Source: Actinotalea caeni (GTDB lineage Bacteria; Actinomycetota; Actinomycetes; Actinomycetales; Beutenbergiaceae). From it: DNA of 64,000 nucleotides. Positions 8,665-17,085 of this stretch are shown here, one piece after another. A program made the translations under genes and the position numbers. Where the stretch lies: contig NZ_WNXX01000016.1 in NCBI RefSeq assembly GCF_009733795.1, positions 1-64,000 of the forward strand, read 5' to 3'. Below the pieces are notes generated by a model, which was given only the letters and a program-made list of their open reading frames with translations, had not been told where the DNA came from and did no database searches. How positions within the stretch are numbered: position 1 is the stretch's first letter; every line of letters starts with the position of its first letter.

Positions 8665-8689
8665 GATCCTCACCTCGGGCCGCACCTGG

Positions 8690-10048
8690 TCACGCCTGCG
8701 TCGTCTGGGCCTCGGCGGCGGCCGGCGCACGGAGCCGGTCGGCCGCGGCCTGGAAGCCCTTGTCGAGGTCGGCGAGGATGTCGTCGATGTGCTCGATGCC
8801 GACGGCGAGGCGCACCAGGCCGGGGGTGACCCCGCTCGCGGCCTGCTCCTCGGGCGTCAGCTGGCTGTGCGTGGTCGACGCCGGGTGGATCACCAGCGAG
8901 CGGACGTCGCCGATGTTGGCGACCAGCGAGTGCAGCTCGAGGCCGTCCACGAACGCCTTGCCGGCGTCCAGCCCGCCCTCGATCTCGAACGCGAGCACGG
9001 CGCCCGAGCCCTTGGGAGTGTACTTCTGGGCGAGCTCGTAGTACGGGCTCGACGGGAGGCTGGCCCACGCGACCGAGCGCACCTGCGGGTGCTGCTCGAG
9101 GTACTCGGCGACCTTGCGGGTGTTCTCGACGTGCCGCTCGACGCGCAGCGACAGCGTCTCCAGCCCCTGCGCGAGCAGGAACGCGTTGAACGGTGCGACG
9201 GCGGTGCCGAGGTCGCGCAGCAGCTGCACGCGCGCCTTGAGGATGAACGACAGGTTGACGCCGAACGCGCCGCCCTCGCCCAGGTCGCGGGCGTAGACCA
9301 GGCCGTTGTAGCTCGGGTCCGGGGTGTTGTAGTTCGGGAACCGCTCCGGGTGCGCGCCGAAGTCGAACGAGCCGCCGTCGACGATCACGCCGGCGATCGA
9401 GGTGCCGTGCCCGCCGAGGTACTTGGTCGCCGAGTGGATGACGACGTCGGCGCCCCACTCCAGCGGCCGCACCAGGTAGGGGGTGCCGACCGTGTTGTCG
9501 ACGACGAGCGGCACGCCGACCTCGTGCGCGACGCCCGCGATCGCCTCGATGTCGAGGATGTCGCCCTTGGGGTTGGGGATGACCTCGCCGAAGAACAGCT
9601 TGGTGTTCGGCTGGACGGCCGCGCGCCACGACTCCGGGTCCTGCGGGTCGTCGACGAACGTCGTCGTGATGCCCAGCTTGGGCAGCGTGTGGTGGAGCAG
9701 GTTGTACGTGCCGCCGTACAGGGACGGCGAGGCGACGACGTGGTCGCCGGCCTCGGCGATGTTGAGGATCGCGAGCGTCTCGGCGGCCTGGCCGGAGGAG
9801 ACGAGGAGCGCGCCGACGCCGCCCTCGAGGGAGGCGATGCGGTCCTCGACGGCGGCCTGCGTCGGGTTGGTGATGCGCGTGTAGATCGGCCCGAGCTCGG
9901 CGAGCGCGAAGCGCGCGGCGGCCTCGTCGGTGTTCTTGAAGACGAACGACGTCGTCTGATAGATCGGCAGCGCCCGGGCGCCGGTCTCGGCGTCGGGCTC
10001 CTGCCCGGCGTGGATCTGACGGGTCTCGAAGTTCCAGGGAGTGCTCAT
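8690..10048 (-). CDS. metY: O-acetylhomoserine aminocarboxypropyltransferase (sulfhydrylase)
   Basis: MetY is a PLP enzyme of the Cys/Met metabolism family that makes homocysteine from O-acetylhomoserine and sulfide. The 452-residue protein begins MSTPWNFETRQIHAGQEPD. It shows LPIYQTTSFVF, the phosphate-binding SSGQAAETLAIL, and the PLP lysine in HSATKYLGGHGT near residue 210. The length and the insert near QNPFNAFL-type segments fit MetY rather than the shorter MetB or cystathionine lyase. AGGAG lies 11 nt before ATG 10048. The gene is first in a metY-metX operon. About 170 nt of leader precede it, with a possible regulatory peptide gene at its 5' end. Confidence 0.93.
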   Translation of the reverse strand: MSTPWNFETRQIHAGQEPDAETGARALPIYQTTSFVFKNTDEAAARFALAELGPIYTRITNPTQAAVEDRIASLEGGVGALLVSSGQAAETLAILNIAEAGDHVVASPSLYGGTYNLLHHTLPKLGITTTFVDDPQDPESWRAAVQPNTKLFFGEVIPNPKGDILDIEAIAGVAHEVGVPLVVDNTVGTPYLVRPLEWGADVVIHSATKYLGGHGTSIAGVIVDGGSFDFGAHPERFPNYNTPDPSYNGLVYARDLGEGGAFGVNLSFILKARVQLLRDLGTAVAPFNAFLLAQGLETLSLRVERHVENTRKVAEYLEQHPQVRSVAWASLPSSPYYELAQKYTPKGSGAVLAFEIEGGLDAGKAFVDGLELHSLVANIGDVRSLVIHPASTTHSQLTPEEQAASGVTPGLVRLAVGIEHIDDILADLDKGFQAAADRLRAPAAAEAQTTQA

Positions 10049-10232
10049 CGGTTGTCTGTCTCCTGCGTTCGGTAGGACCGGCAGGGCAGACGTGCGCCGA
10101 CAGCCGATCCCAGGTGGTGGGGGTTCGGTGCGCACGTGCGCTGTGACGACTCCGCAGAGCGCGGTGACCTCGTCAGGGCATGCCGAACGTGCGCGTCAGC
10201 GGCACATTCGACGGAACATGTGGGTGACGTTA
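10049..10232 (-). promoter_or_regulatory. metYX leader, candidate translation-coupled attenuator
   Basis: On the minus strand, TAACGT (10232-10227) is followed after 7 nt by ATG 10219 of a 7-codon frame, then about 150 nt of leader. Seven bases just after that frame (CGTTCGG, 10189-10183) are fully complementary to CCGAACG (10072-10066), which directly adjoins the metY Shine-Dalgarno AGGAG (10064-10060). A second CCGAAC (10128-10123) could compete for the same partner. ACGTGCGC occurs three times on the plus strand (10090, 10134, 10187). I did not find the core motifs of known SAM riboswitches. Confidence 0.4.
10196..10219 (-). CDS. Candidate leaderless leader peptide MFRRMCR upstream of metY
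   Basis: ATG TTC CGT CGA ATG TGC CGC TGA encodes MFRRMCR and stops 148 nt before metY. Its ATG lies 7 nt after TAACGT, the spacing of the leaderless promoters in this window. Two of its seven codons are for sulfur amino acids beyond the start (Met5, Cys6). Actinobacterial sulfur genes are known to be controlled by short leaderless peptides containing Arg and Cys, so a role in sensing cysteine or methionine charging is plausible. It could also be a chance frame. The downstream complementarity to the region beside the metY ribosome site is described with the leader. Confidence 0.4.
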   Translation of the reverse strand: MFRRMCR

Positions 10233-10600
10233 GGGCCAGACGCCGCACCGTGACCAGCCCGCGGGCGAAACGTCTTGCATGGCGAGACGTGGCCGTCTCC
10301 GGACAGTCGTCCACGCGCGCTCTCTCCTCGGCGCGCGGCCGTGCGGCCACCTGCTCCGCGTTACATCCGCGGCCCGTCGCCCCCTCGGACGAGGAGGGCG
10401 CCCTGCCCGGCGACCGGACGCCGTCGGAACCACACCGATGTCATTCGCGCTAGCACAGGATGGGACACATGTGAATCTTGTGACTGGTGTGTCGCGAGAG
10501 CGATTTGTGCACTACCGTGTGGGACGCATGCGCTGCGTGTGTCAACGCGACACGCCGACGCATGCCTGTGCTTGACCACGAAAGAGCGACGGGGGATGGC
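10233..10600. other. Intergenic region between divergent metY leader and NlpC/P60 gene
   Basis: These 368 bp hold no gene I can support. They must contain the promoter of the wall hydrolase gene. The stretch 10455-10540 is less GC-rich (TTGTGACTGGTGTGTCGCG and GATTTGTGCACTACCGTG) and may be promoter DNA, but I cannot assign -35 and -10 boxes. I looked for the GGGGAACC-type core of a c-di-AMP (ydaO) riboswitch, common before such genes, and did not see it. Confidence 0.5.
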
Positions 10601-12034
10601 GTGCGACGCAGAGTTGTGAGCCCGCTGGGCGTGACGGTGGCGCTCCTCGCGGGCTTCGGGCTGTTCGCCGGCGCGGCGGTCGCCTCGCCCACGATCCCGT
10701 CCGACGACGACATCGCCGCGGTCGACGCAGCCGCCGGCGAGGCCGCTGCCGCGATCGCCGCCCTCGAGGCCGAGCTCGCGAGCAGCCGCGCCGCCTCCGA
10801 CGCCGCGGGCGTGGCCGCCGCGGTCGCCGCCGAGGAGTACAACCAGGCGGTGATCGCGCTCGAGGAGGCCGAGGCCGAGAAGGCCGAGGCCGAGGCGGAG
10901 GCCGCCGCCGCGCAGGTCGAGCTCGAGGCCGCGACGACGGCGCTCGGCGAGCTGGCGATGGCCAGCTACCGCTCCGGTGGTGACCTGGCCCAGCTCTCGG
11001 CGCTGCTGTCGGCCGACGGCCTCGAGGACGCGCTCGCCCAGGCCACGACGTTCCAGGTGCTCGGCACCAGCAGCGCGCAGGCCGAGCAGCGCTGGGCCGA
11101 CGCCGACCTCGCCGCGCGGACGGCCGACGAGCGTGCCGCCGCGGCCGTCGAGGCGCGCGCCGCCGCCGCGGAGGAGCTCGCCGTCGCCAAGGAGGAGGCG
11201 GAGGCCTCCGCCGCCGACGCCGCGCGCATCCTCGCCGACACCGAGGCCCGGCGGACCGAGCTGGTCGTCCAGCTCGCCGCGCTGCGTCAGACCAGCGTCG
11301 AGATGGAGCAGGAGCGGCAGGCCGCCGCCGAGGCCGCACGGCTCGCCCAGCAGAACGCCGCGGCCGCGGAACGGCTCGGCGTCGAGGAGGCTCCCGCGGC
11401 GACCGCGCCCGAGGCGCCCGCCGCCGAGCCCGGCGGCGAGCCCAGCACGAGCCGCCCGTCGCAGGCGCCCACGCAGGCGCCGACCCAGGCCCCCACGCAG
11501 GCACCGACCCAGGCGCCGACGCAGCGGCCCACGCCGACGCCCACGCAGTCCCCGACCGTGCGGCCGACCCCGGCGCCGACGACGCCCGCTCCCACGACGC
11601 CGCCGACGACCAAGCCGCCGGTGACGACCCCGCCGCCGGCGACGACCCCGCCGCCCCCGCCGCCGCCGAGCAGCGCGAACGCGGCCGCTCTCGCCTGGGC
11701 GAAGACGCAGATCGGCAAGCCCTACGTGTACGGCGCCGCCGGCCCGAACGGCTACGACTGCTCGGGGCTGACGATGATGGCCTACCGCAACGCGGGCATC
11801 AGCATCCCCCGCACCAGCGGCGCCCAGTACTACGCGGGCGACCGGGTGCCGGTCGGGCAGATGCAGCCGGGCGACCTGTTCTTCTACTCGAGCAACGGCT
11901 CGCCCAGCGGGATCTACCACGTCGCGATCTACGCCGGGAACGGGATGCGCCTGCACGCGCCGTCGCCGGGCAAGAAGGTCGAGCTCGTCTCGATGTGGTG
12001 GCCGAACGTGCTGCCCTACGCCGTGCGTCCCTGA
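10601..12034 (+). CDS. Secreted NlpC/P60 peptidoglycan endopeptidase with coiled coil (RipA-like)
   Basis: The 477-residue protein is exported and probably cleaves the D-Glu/meso-DAP stem peptide of peptidoglycan during growth or cell separation. An N-terminal signal peptide (VSPLGVTVALLAGFGLFAGAAVAS) precedes an Ala/Glu-rich coiled coil of about 230 residues. A Thr/Pro linker with PTQA tetrapeptide repeats (about residues 285-355) follows, then an NlpC/P60 domain of about 115 residues. Its catalytic Cys is in NGYDCSGLTM, the His in YHVAIYAG and a third polar residue in RLHAPS. The coiled coil probably holds the enzyme inactive or recruits it, as in RipA or CwlO types. GTG 10601 has a GGGGA upstream; ATG 10562 is an alternative but would bury the signal peptide. 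The 3' end overlaps the convergent GH16-like gene by 19 bp. Confidence 0.9.
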   Translation: MRRRVVSPLGVTVALLAGFGLFAGAAVASPTIPSDDDIAAVDAAAGEAAAAIAALEAELASSRAASDAAGVAAAVAAEEYNQAVIALEEAEAEKAEAEAEAAAAQVELEAATTALGELAMASYRSGGDLAQLSALLSADGLEDALAQATTFQVLGTSSAQAEQRWADADLAARTADERAAAAVEARAAAAEELAVAKEEAEASAADAARILADTEARRTELVVQLAALRQTSVEMEQERQAAAEAARLAQQNAAAAERLGVEEAPAATAPEAPAAEPGGEPSTSRPSQAPTQAPTQAPTQAPTQAPTQRPTPTPTQSPTVRPTPAPTTPAPTTPPTTKPPVTTPPPATTPPPPPPPSSANAAALAWAKTQIGKPYVYGAAGPNGYDCSGLTMMAYRNAGISIPRTSGAQYYAGDRVPVGQMQPGDLFFYSSNGSPSGIYHVAIYAGNGMRLHAPSPGKKVELVSMWWPNVLPYAVRP

Positions 12035-12792
12035 CCCTCGCGCGTCGCGGTCCCGGCGACCCGGCTGATCTCCAGGGCCGGGGTGTGGGTGGTCTCGGTG
12101 CCGTCGGGGAAGTCGAACACGCCGATCATCAGCACCAGCGGGTAGCGCGGCGGCCGCGGGCACGTGCGCAGCGTGACGCCGTCGACGGCGAAGCGCGCCT
12201 CGGCGTCGTCCCAGTCCACCCGGTAGGTGTGCCAGTCGGCGACGTCGATCGGCAGCCGGGGTGCGGCGACGTCGTCCCGCAGCCGCGGGTCGCGCAGCGC
12301 CTTGATGCCCATCCCGACCTCGGCGGAGCGCCCGGGCTCGGCGGCCGAGCCGAACACCTCGACGACGCACAGCTCGCCCGAGTCGTGCGGGTCCTCGTCC
12401 CAGCCGGCCAGCCACAGCGCCGCCATCGAGCGGTGTGTGAGCGACATGCGGCAGCGGATCTCGACGTACCCGCCGTCGACCAGCCAGCCGACGAAGCGCG
12501 GCTGCTCCTCGCGCACGCGCAGGCCGGGTCGGAAGGGCTGCGGGCCTCGCTCGCTGCCGAGCGGCCCGGACCAGTCGGCGGAGGCGATCGTCGAGGTGCG
12601 CAGCGGCGGCTGGTGGGTGTCACGGCACCACAGACCCTGGTCCGGCGGCACCTCCAGCACGAGGCCGTCGCCGGTCAGCCGGTCGCGCGCGGCGTTCTCG
12701 GCGCGCGAGGCCCACGCCGGCAGGTATGCGGGCAGCCACCGCGCACGGTCGAGGTCGTCGCCGGTGAAGGTGTCGACGACCTCGTCGCGCAT
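12016..12792 (-). CDS. GH16-superfamily-like protein with altered catalytic motif
   Basis: The 258-residue protein has the concanavalin-like fold pattern of glycoside hydrolase family 16. It shows GYVEIRCRMSL, MAALWLAGWDEDP, WHTYRVDWDDAEARFAVDG and a final VLMIGVFDFP strand. The position of the family's E-x-D-x-(x)-E catalytic motif reads GELCVVEVFG, so both glutamates are kept but the central Asp is Cys. There is no signal peptide, which is odd for a GH16 enzyme on extracellular glucans. It may be a cytoplasmic variant hydrolase or a sugar-binding protein. Its ATG overlaps the stop of ppa by 1 nt (TGATG), so the genes are co-translated. Confidence 0.75.
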   Translation of the reverse strand: MRDEVVDTFTGDDLDRARWLPAYLPAWASRAENAARDRLTGDGLVLEVPPDQGLWCRDTHQPPLRTSTIASADWSGPLGSERGPQPFRPGLRVREEQPRFVGWLVDGGYVEIRCRMSLTHRSMAALWLAGWDEDPHDSGELCVVEVFGSAAEPGRSAEVGMGIKALRDPRLRDDVAAPRLPIDVADWHTYRVDWDDAEARFAVDGVTLRTCPRPPRYPLVLMIGVFDFPDGTETTHTPALEISRVAGTATREGQGRTA

Positions 12793-13304
12793 CAGCCGAT
12801 GTGGGGCTGGGGGTGGGTGTACCCGGTGTCCTTGGCGCGCTGGAACGAGCGCCGGATCTCCGCCTCGGCCTCCTCGCGGCCGACCCAGTGCGCGCCCTCG
12901 ACGGACTTGCCGGGCTCGAGGTCCTTGTAGACCTCGAAGAAGTGCTGGATCTCCAGCCGGTGGAACTCCGAGACGTCATCGATGTCCGAGCGCCACGACG
13001 CGCGCTGGTCGCCCTTGGGCACGCACAGCACCTTGTCGTCGCCGCCGGCCTCGTCGCGCATGCGGAACATGCCGAGCGCGCGGCACCGGATGAGGCAGCC
13101 CGGGAACGTCGGCTCCTCGAGCAGCACGAGCGCGTCGAGCGGGTCGCCGTCCTCGCCGAGGGTGCCCTCGATGTAGCCGTAGTCGTCGGGGTAGCGCGTC
13201 GAGGTGAACAGCATCCGGTCGAGCCGGATGCGACCGGTCTCGTGGTCCACCTCGTACTTGTTGCGCTGCCCCTTCGGGATCTCGATCGTGACGTCGAACT
13301 CCAC
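12792..13304 (-). CDS. ppa: Inorganic pyrophosphatase
   Basis: This family I soluble pyrophosphatase hydrolyses PPi to two phosphates with Mg2+ and pulls biosynthetic reactions forward in the cytoplasm. The 170-residue protein begins [25 protein letters not shown]. It has the active-site block [20 protein letters not shown], in which Asp residues bind the metals, and [10 protein letters not shown]. The length fits bacterial family I enzymes. GTG 13304 has GGAGG 6 nt upstream and gives the expected N-terminus; an upstream in-frame start would add an Arg-rich stretch not typical of the family. The gene is divergent from dacB, a conserved actinobacterial arrangement. Confidence 0.95.
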   Translation of the reverse strand: MEFDVTIEIPKGQRNKYEVDHETGRIRLDRMLFTSTRYPDDYGYIEGTLGEDGDPLDALVLLEEPTFPGCLIRCRALGMFRMRDEAGGDDKVLCVPKGDQRASWRSDIDDVSEFHRLEIQHFFEVYKDLEPGKSVEGAHWVGREEAEAEIRRSFQRAKDTGYTHPQPHIG

Positions 13305-13363
13305 CCTGCGCCTCCATACCTGCGGTCGTCTGGCCCTAGTGTGGCGCACCGGCGCGGGTGCGA

Positions 13364-13369
13364 GATACT
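13364..13369 (+). promoter_or_regulatory. Leaderless -10 for dacB
   Basis: GATACT lies 6 nt before ATG 13376 and supports that start. Confidence 0.5.
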
Positions 13370-13375
13370 CCCCGC

Positions 13376-14776
13376 ATGGCAGGGCGGGCTCGACGGCGTC
13401 GCGGGCGCGTGCTCGTCCCGGTCGCGCTGCTGGCCGTGCTGCTCGGTGGCGGCTACGTCGCAGCCGACGTCGCCGACGTCGTCCCGGGGGTCCTGACGAC
13501 GCGTCCCGAGCGGCGCCCGGACCCGCCGTTCCCGCAGGCCGAGGTGCCCGCGGCCGAGGCGCCGGACGCCGTCACCGGCCCGGACGAGACGGCCGCGCAG
13601 CCGGCCGCCGACGACCTCGACGCGATCACCGCGCAGCTGCTCGGGCACGCCGCGGTCGGCAGCGCCGGCGTGCTGGTCACCGACGTGCTCACGGGTGAGG
13701 ACCTGCACGCGGTCGCGGCCGACGAGACCCATGTGCCGGCCTCGACGACCAAGCTGCTCACCGCCGTGGCCGCCGTGGCCGCAGCAGGTGCGGACCACCG
13801 GTTCGAGACCCGGGTGGTCGACGACGGCGACCGGGTCGTGCTCGTCGGCGGTGGCGACCTCGCGCTCGCCGAGGGCGTCGGCGACCCGGACGCGGTCGTC
13901 GGGCACGCGGGGCTCGCGGACCTGGCCGCGGCGACCGCGGCGAGCCTCACCGAGCGCGGGGTGACGAGCGTCACCGTCGGTCTCGACGTCGGCTACTACG
14001 TCGGGCCCGACATGCCACCGCGGTGGGACGACGAGGACCTCGCGATCGGCGACGCGATGCACATGGCGCCGCTCGCGATCGACATCGGCCGCCAGGAGGG
14101 GCGGCGTGAGCGCGTCGCCGACCCCGCCGGCGAGGCCGTCGCGGCGTTCGTCGACGCGCTGGTCGCCGAGGGCGTCACCGTCGAGGGCGAGGTGGCCGAC
14201 GTCACGGTCTCGCCGGACGCCGTCGAGATCGCCTCGGTCGCCTCGGCGCCGCTCGGCGACCTCGCCGCCTACATGCTGCGCCACTCCGAGAACATCCTCG
14301 CCGAGGGGATCGGGCGGCTGGTCGCGCACGCGACCGAGCAGGAGCCGAGCTTCACGGGGGCGGGGCTGGCGATCGCCGAGGTGCTCGACGGTCTCGGTGT
14401 CGACGTCGCGGGCCTGGAGCTCCACGACACCTCGGGGCTGTCCTCGACCAACCGGATCTCGCCGCGCACCCTGGTCGCGTCGCTGCTCGCGGTCGCCGAG
14501 CGGCCCGAGCTCGGGGCGGTGGCCCGCGGGCTGCCGGTCGCGGGCCTGGAGGGCACGCTCTCCGACCGGCTGCGCGAGCCGCCGGCGGCGGGTCTCGTCG
14601 CCGCCAAGACCGGGACGCTGCGGGCGACCGCGACCCTGGCGGGCTACGCGACGACAGACGACGGCCGGCTGGTCGCGTTCGCCGTCATGGTCGGGGACGT
14701 ACCCACCGGTGCGATCGCCGGCGCGCGCGGGGCGATCGACACCTGGACCGCCGCGCTCGCCGCGTGCGGCTGCTGA
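13376..14776 (+). CDS. dacB: D-alanyl-D-alanine carboxypeptidase/endopeptidase (PBP4 family, S13)
   Basis: This class C penicillin-binding protein trims or opens peptidoglycan stem peptides outside the membrane. The 466-residue protein has a basic N-terminus and a hydrophobic helix ([19 protein letters not shown]) as signal or anchor. The Ser-x-x-Lys motif is ASTTK (Ser123, Lys126), the second motif is LSSTN (SxN type) and the third is AAKTGTL (KTG). Between the first two lies the long insertion typical of PBP4. ATG 13376 follows a leaderless -10 at 6 nt. The gene sits in the conserved order ppa, dacB, DUF2342 protease, tilS, hpt, ftsH. Confidence 0.94.
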   Translation: MAGRARRRRGRVLVPVALLAVLLGGGYVAADVADVVPGVLTTRPERRPDPPFPQAEVPAAEAPDAVTGPDETAAQPAADDLDAITAQLLGHAAVGSAGVLVTDVLTGEDLHAVAADETHVPASTTKLLTAVAAVAAAGADHRFETRVVDDGDRVVLVGGGDLALAEGVGDPDAVVGHAGLADLAAATAASLTERGVTSVTVGLDVGYYVGPDMPPRWDDEDLAIGDAMHMAPLAIDIGRQEGRRERVADPAGEAVAAFVDALVAEGVTVEGEVADVTVSPDAVEIASVASAPLGDLAAYMLRHSENILAEGIGRLVAHATEQEPSFTGAGLAIAEVLDGLGVDVAGLELHDTSGLSSTNRISPRTLVASLLAVAERPELGAVARGLPVAGLEGTLSDRLREPPAAGLVAAKTGTLRATATLAGYATTDDGRLVAFAVMVGDVPTGAIAGARGAIDTWTAALAACGC

Positions 14777-14785
14777 GACATCCGC

Positions 14786-14880
14786 TCGCGACCCGCGTCT
14801 GCCCACCTGCCCGCCATCCGGGACGTGGACCGTCTCGCGTGTCTCACGACCGGGACCGGGGGCAGAGGTGGGTTGAGAGC
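14786..14880. repeat. Intergenic repeat family A, one forward and one inverted unit
   Basis: A forward, degenerate unit (CGACCCGCGTCTGCCC) near 14786-14806 and an inverted unit (GGGGGCAGAGGTGGGTTGAG) at 14858-14877 flank about 50 bp. The arrangement is the same as at 33.1-33.25 kb. The element fills most of the gap between dacB and the DUF2342 gene. Confidence 0.65.
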
Positions 14881-14935
14881 GGCGGTGCTGGGGCCGGTCG
14901 TGGGTGGAGCCGGGCAGGGGTGGGCCCGGGGTCCG

Positions 14936-14941
14936 TAGGCT
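14936..14941 (+). promoter_or_regulatory. Leaderless -10 for the DUF2342 protease gene
   Basis: TAGGCT lies 7 nt before ATG 14949; no ribosome site is present. Confidence 0.6.
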
Positions 14942-14948
14942 CCTTCCC

Positions 14949-15998
14949 ATGACTGCCACCAGCGGGCCGGGTGCGATCGACTGGACGGCCGCGCGCCGGC
15001 GGGCCGCGGTGGTCGTGCCGCCGGGGCCGCGCGTCACGCGGGACGAGGCGCTCGACCTGGTCGCCTCGCTGCGGGCGGCCGCGGTGCGGGCCCCCGCCGT
15101 CGTCGGCGAGGTCACCGACCTGGCCGACGCCGCGGCGACCGCCGCGACCCGCTCGGTCTACGTCGTCGACCGGCCGGGCTGGGCGTCGGCGAACGTGACG
15201 ATGTTCGCCGAGCTGCTCGACGGGCTGCCGATGCCGGAGGGGTCGGCCAGGCTCGCGGGGGAGGAGCTCGGGCTCATGCTGTCGCTGCTCGCGACCCGCG
15301 TGCTCGGCCAGCTCGACCCCTTCAGCCCCGACCCGGCCGGACCGGGGCGGCTGCTGCTGGTCGCGCCCAACGTGCTGCGGCTGCAGCGCGAGCTGCGGCT
15401 CGACGCCGCCGACTTCCACCTGTGGGTGTGCCTGCACGAGCAGACCCACGCCGTGCAGATCGCGGCCGCGCCCTGGCTGCCGGGGTACCTGCGTGCCGCG
15501 ATGGGGAACCTGTCGACGTCGGTCTCGAGCAGCGAGGGCGCCGCCCGGCGGCTGCGCGCGCTGCTGGAGGCGCTGCCGCGCGCGCTCGCGGGCGGCCCGG
15601 TCGACGCGACCACCGGCGGCCCGATCGTCGCCGCCGTGCTCGACGAGCACGAGCGCACCGAGCTCGAGCGGGTGCTCGCGGTGATGTCGCTGCTCGAGGG
15701 TCACGCGGACGTCATCATGGACGCGGCCGGACCCGCTGTCGTGCCGACGGTCGCGCGCATCCGGCGGGTCTTCGAGGCGCGCCGCGACGGCGCAGGCCTG
15801 GTCGACGTGCTGCTGCGCCGCCTGCTCGGCCTGGACGCCAAGCTCGCCCAGTACCGCCAGGGCGCGGCGTTCGTGCGCGGCGTGCTCGACGCCGTCGGGC
15901 ACGCCGGGCTCAACGCGGTGTGGACCGGGCCCGAGCAGCTGCCGCGCGCCGAGGAGATCGCCGACCCGGCGGCGTGGGTGCGCCGCGTGCACGGCTGA
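14949..15998 (+). CDS. Zinc-dependent metalloprotease-like protein (DUF2342 / TIGR03624)
   Basis: The 349-residue protein belongs to the actinobacterial DUF2342 group, named from TIGR03624 and loosely linked to coenzyme F420 genomes. It contains HEQTHAVQ (a zincin HExxH) near residue 160, inside LWVCLHEQTHAVQIAAAPWL, and a later Glu-rich MSLLEGHADVIMD that may provide the third zinc ligand. Proteolysis has not been shown for the family as far as I know, so the activity is inferred from the motif. It has no signal peptide, so it is probably cytoplasmic. It is followed 9 nt later by tilS, an adjacency widely conserved in actinobacteria. The start is set by the leaderless promoter. Confidence 0.85.
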   Translation: MTATSGPGAIDWTAARRRAAVVVPPGPRVTRDEALDLVASLRAAAVRAPAVVGEVTDLADAAATAATRSVYVVDRPGWASANVTMFAELLDGLPMPEGSARLAGEELGLMLSLLATRVLGQLDPFSPDPAGPGRLLLVAPNVLRLQRELRLDAADFHLWVCLHEQTHAVQIAAAPWLPGYLRAAMGNLSTSVSSSEGAARRLRALLEALPRALAGGPVDATTGGPIVAAVLDEHERTELERVLAVMSLLEGHADVIMDAAGPAVVPTVARIRRVFEARRDGAGLVDVLLRRLLGLDAKLAQYRQGAAFVRGVLDAVGHAGLNAVWTGPEQLPRAEEIADPAAWVRRVHG

Positions 15999-16007
15999 GG
16001 GCGCGCG

Positions 16008-17039
16008 GTGCCCGGACCCGCCGCCCCGGTCGCCGCGGTCCGCGTGGCGGTCCGCGACCTGCTCGACCGGCTGCTCGACGCCGGCTCGCTCGGCACCGGC
16101 GACCTCGTGCTGGTCGCGTGCTCGGGCGGACCGGACTCGGTCGCGCTCGCGTCCCAGGTCGCGTTCCTCGCGCCCCGGCTGCAGCTGCGGGCGGGCGCCG
16201 TCGTCGTCGACCACGGCCTGCTGCCCGGCAGCGCGGCGGCCGCGTCCGAGACCGCGGCCGGCTGCGACGCGCTCGGTCTCGACCCGGTCGTGGTCCGCAC
16301 CGCGCCCGACGGCGGCCGCGCCACCGAGACCGCCGCGCGCGAGGCCCGCTACGCCGAGCTGGAGGACGCACGGGCCGCGACCGGCGCCGTCGGCGTGCTG
16401 CTCGGTCACACGCTCGACGACCAGGCCGAGTCGGTGCTGCTCGCGCTCGGGCGTGGGTCGGGCACCCGCACGCTCGCCGGCATGGCCGAGGTGCGGGGAC
16501 CCTTCTGGCGGCCGCTGCTCGGTGTGCGGCGCGCCGACACGCTCGCGGCGTGCGAGGCGCTCGGGCTGCGGTACCGGATCGACCCGAGCAACGCCGTCGA
16601 CGGCCCCTGGCGCCGCGCCGACGGCGGGGCCGTGCCGCGCGCCGCCGTCCGGGACCGGGTGCTGCCCGCGCTCGCCGACGCCCTCGGGCGCGACCCCGCG
16701 CCCGCGCTCGCCCGCACCGCGCGGCTGGCCCGCGCCGACGCCGACCTCCTCGACGCCCTCGCCGAGGAGGCGTGGTCGCGCTGCGCCGACGGGGCCTCTC
16801 CCGAGCTCGGTCTCGACGTCGCAGCGCTCGCCGCCGAGCACGAGGCGCTGCGCACCCGGGTGCTGCGCCGGGCGGCGGTCGCGGCCGGTGCGCCGCCCGG
16901 CGACCTGCTGGCCGTCCACGTCGACGCCCTGCAGGCGCTCGTCGTCGACTGGCACGGGCAGGGCGAGGTCGACCTCCCGGGTCGGGTCGTCGCCCGCCGG
17001 GTCTGTGGCAGGCTTGTGCTCGCCATGTCGGGCGAGTGA
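16008..17039 (+). CDS. tilS: tRNA(Ile)-lysidine synthase
   Basis: TilS adds lysine to C34 of tRNA-Ile(CAU) using ATP, changing its decoding from AUG to AUA and its charging from Met to Ile. The 343-residue protein carries the N-type ATP pyrophosphatase PP-loop SGGPDS near residue 38, and AGAVVVDHGLLPGSAAAA and LLGHTLDDQAESVLLALGRG with the conserved HTxDDQAE block. The C-terminal extension is short, as in other actinobacterial TilS. The GTG start lies 9 nt after the DUF2342 stop. Together with hpt and ftsH it forms a conserved neighbourhood. Confidence 0.94.
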   Translation: MPGPAAPVAAVRVAVRDLLDRLLDAGSLGTGDLVLVACSGGPDSVALASQVAFLAPRLQLRAGAVVVDHGLLPGSAAAASETAAGCDALGLDPVVVRTAPDGGRATETAAREARYAELEDARAATGAVGVLLGHTLDDQAESVLLALGRGSGTRTLAGMAEVRGPFWRPLLGVRRADTLAACEALGLRYRIDPSNAVDGPWRRADGGAVPRAAVRDRVLPALADALGRDPAPALARTARLARADADLLDALAEEAWSRCADGASPELGLDVAALAAEHEALRTRVLRRAAVAAGAPPGDLLAVHVDALQALVVDWHGQGEVDLPGRVVARRVCGRLVLAMSGE

Positions 17040-17085
17040 TGGCGCAGGGCCAGCACGGCGCGAGCAGGGTGGAGGAGACAGCGTC

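Noticed and set aside
10049-10260. SAM riboswitch before metY
   Set aside because: I could not find the conserved core segments of SAM-I/IV or SAM-II classes. The peptide-leader reading fits the visible features better.
10233-10600. c-di-AMP (ydaO) riboswitch before the NlpC/P60 gene
   Set aside because: The location would suit it, but the expected GGGGAACC-like core and its pairing partners are not visible.
11461-11680. Recombination or mobile repeat in the NlpC/P60 gene
   Set aside because: The period is explained by the PTQA-type Thr/Pro linker repeats, which are common in secreted wall hydrolases.
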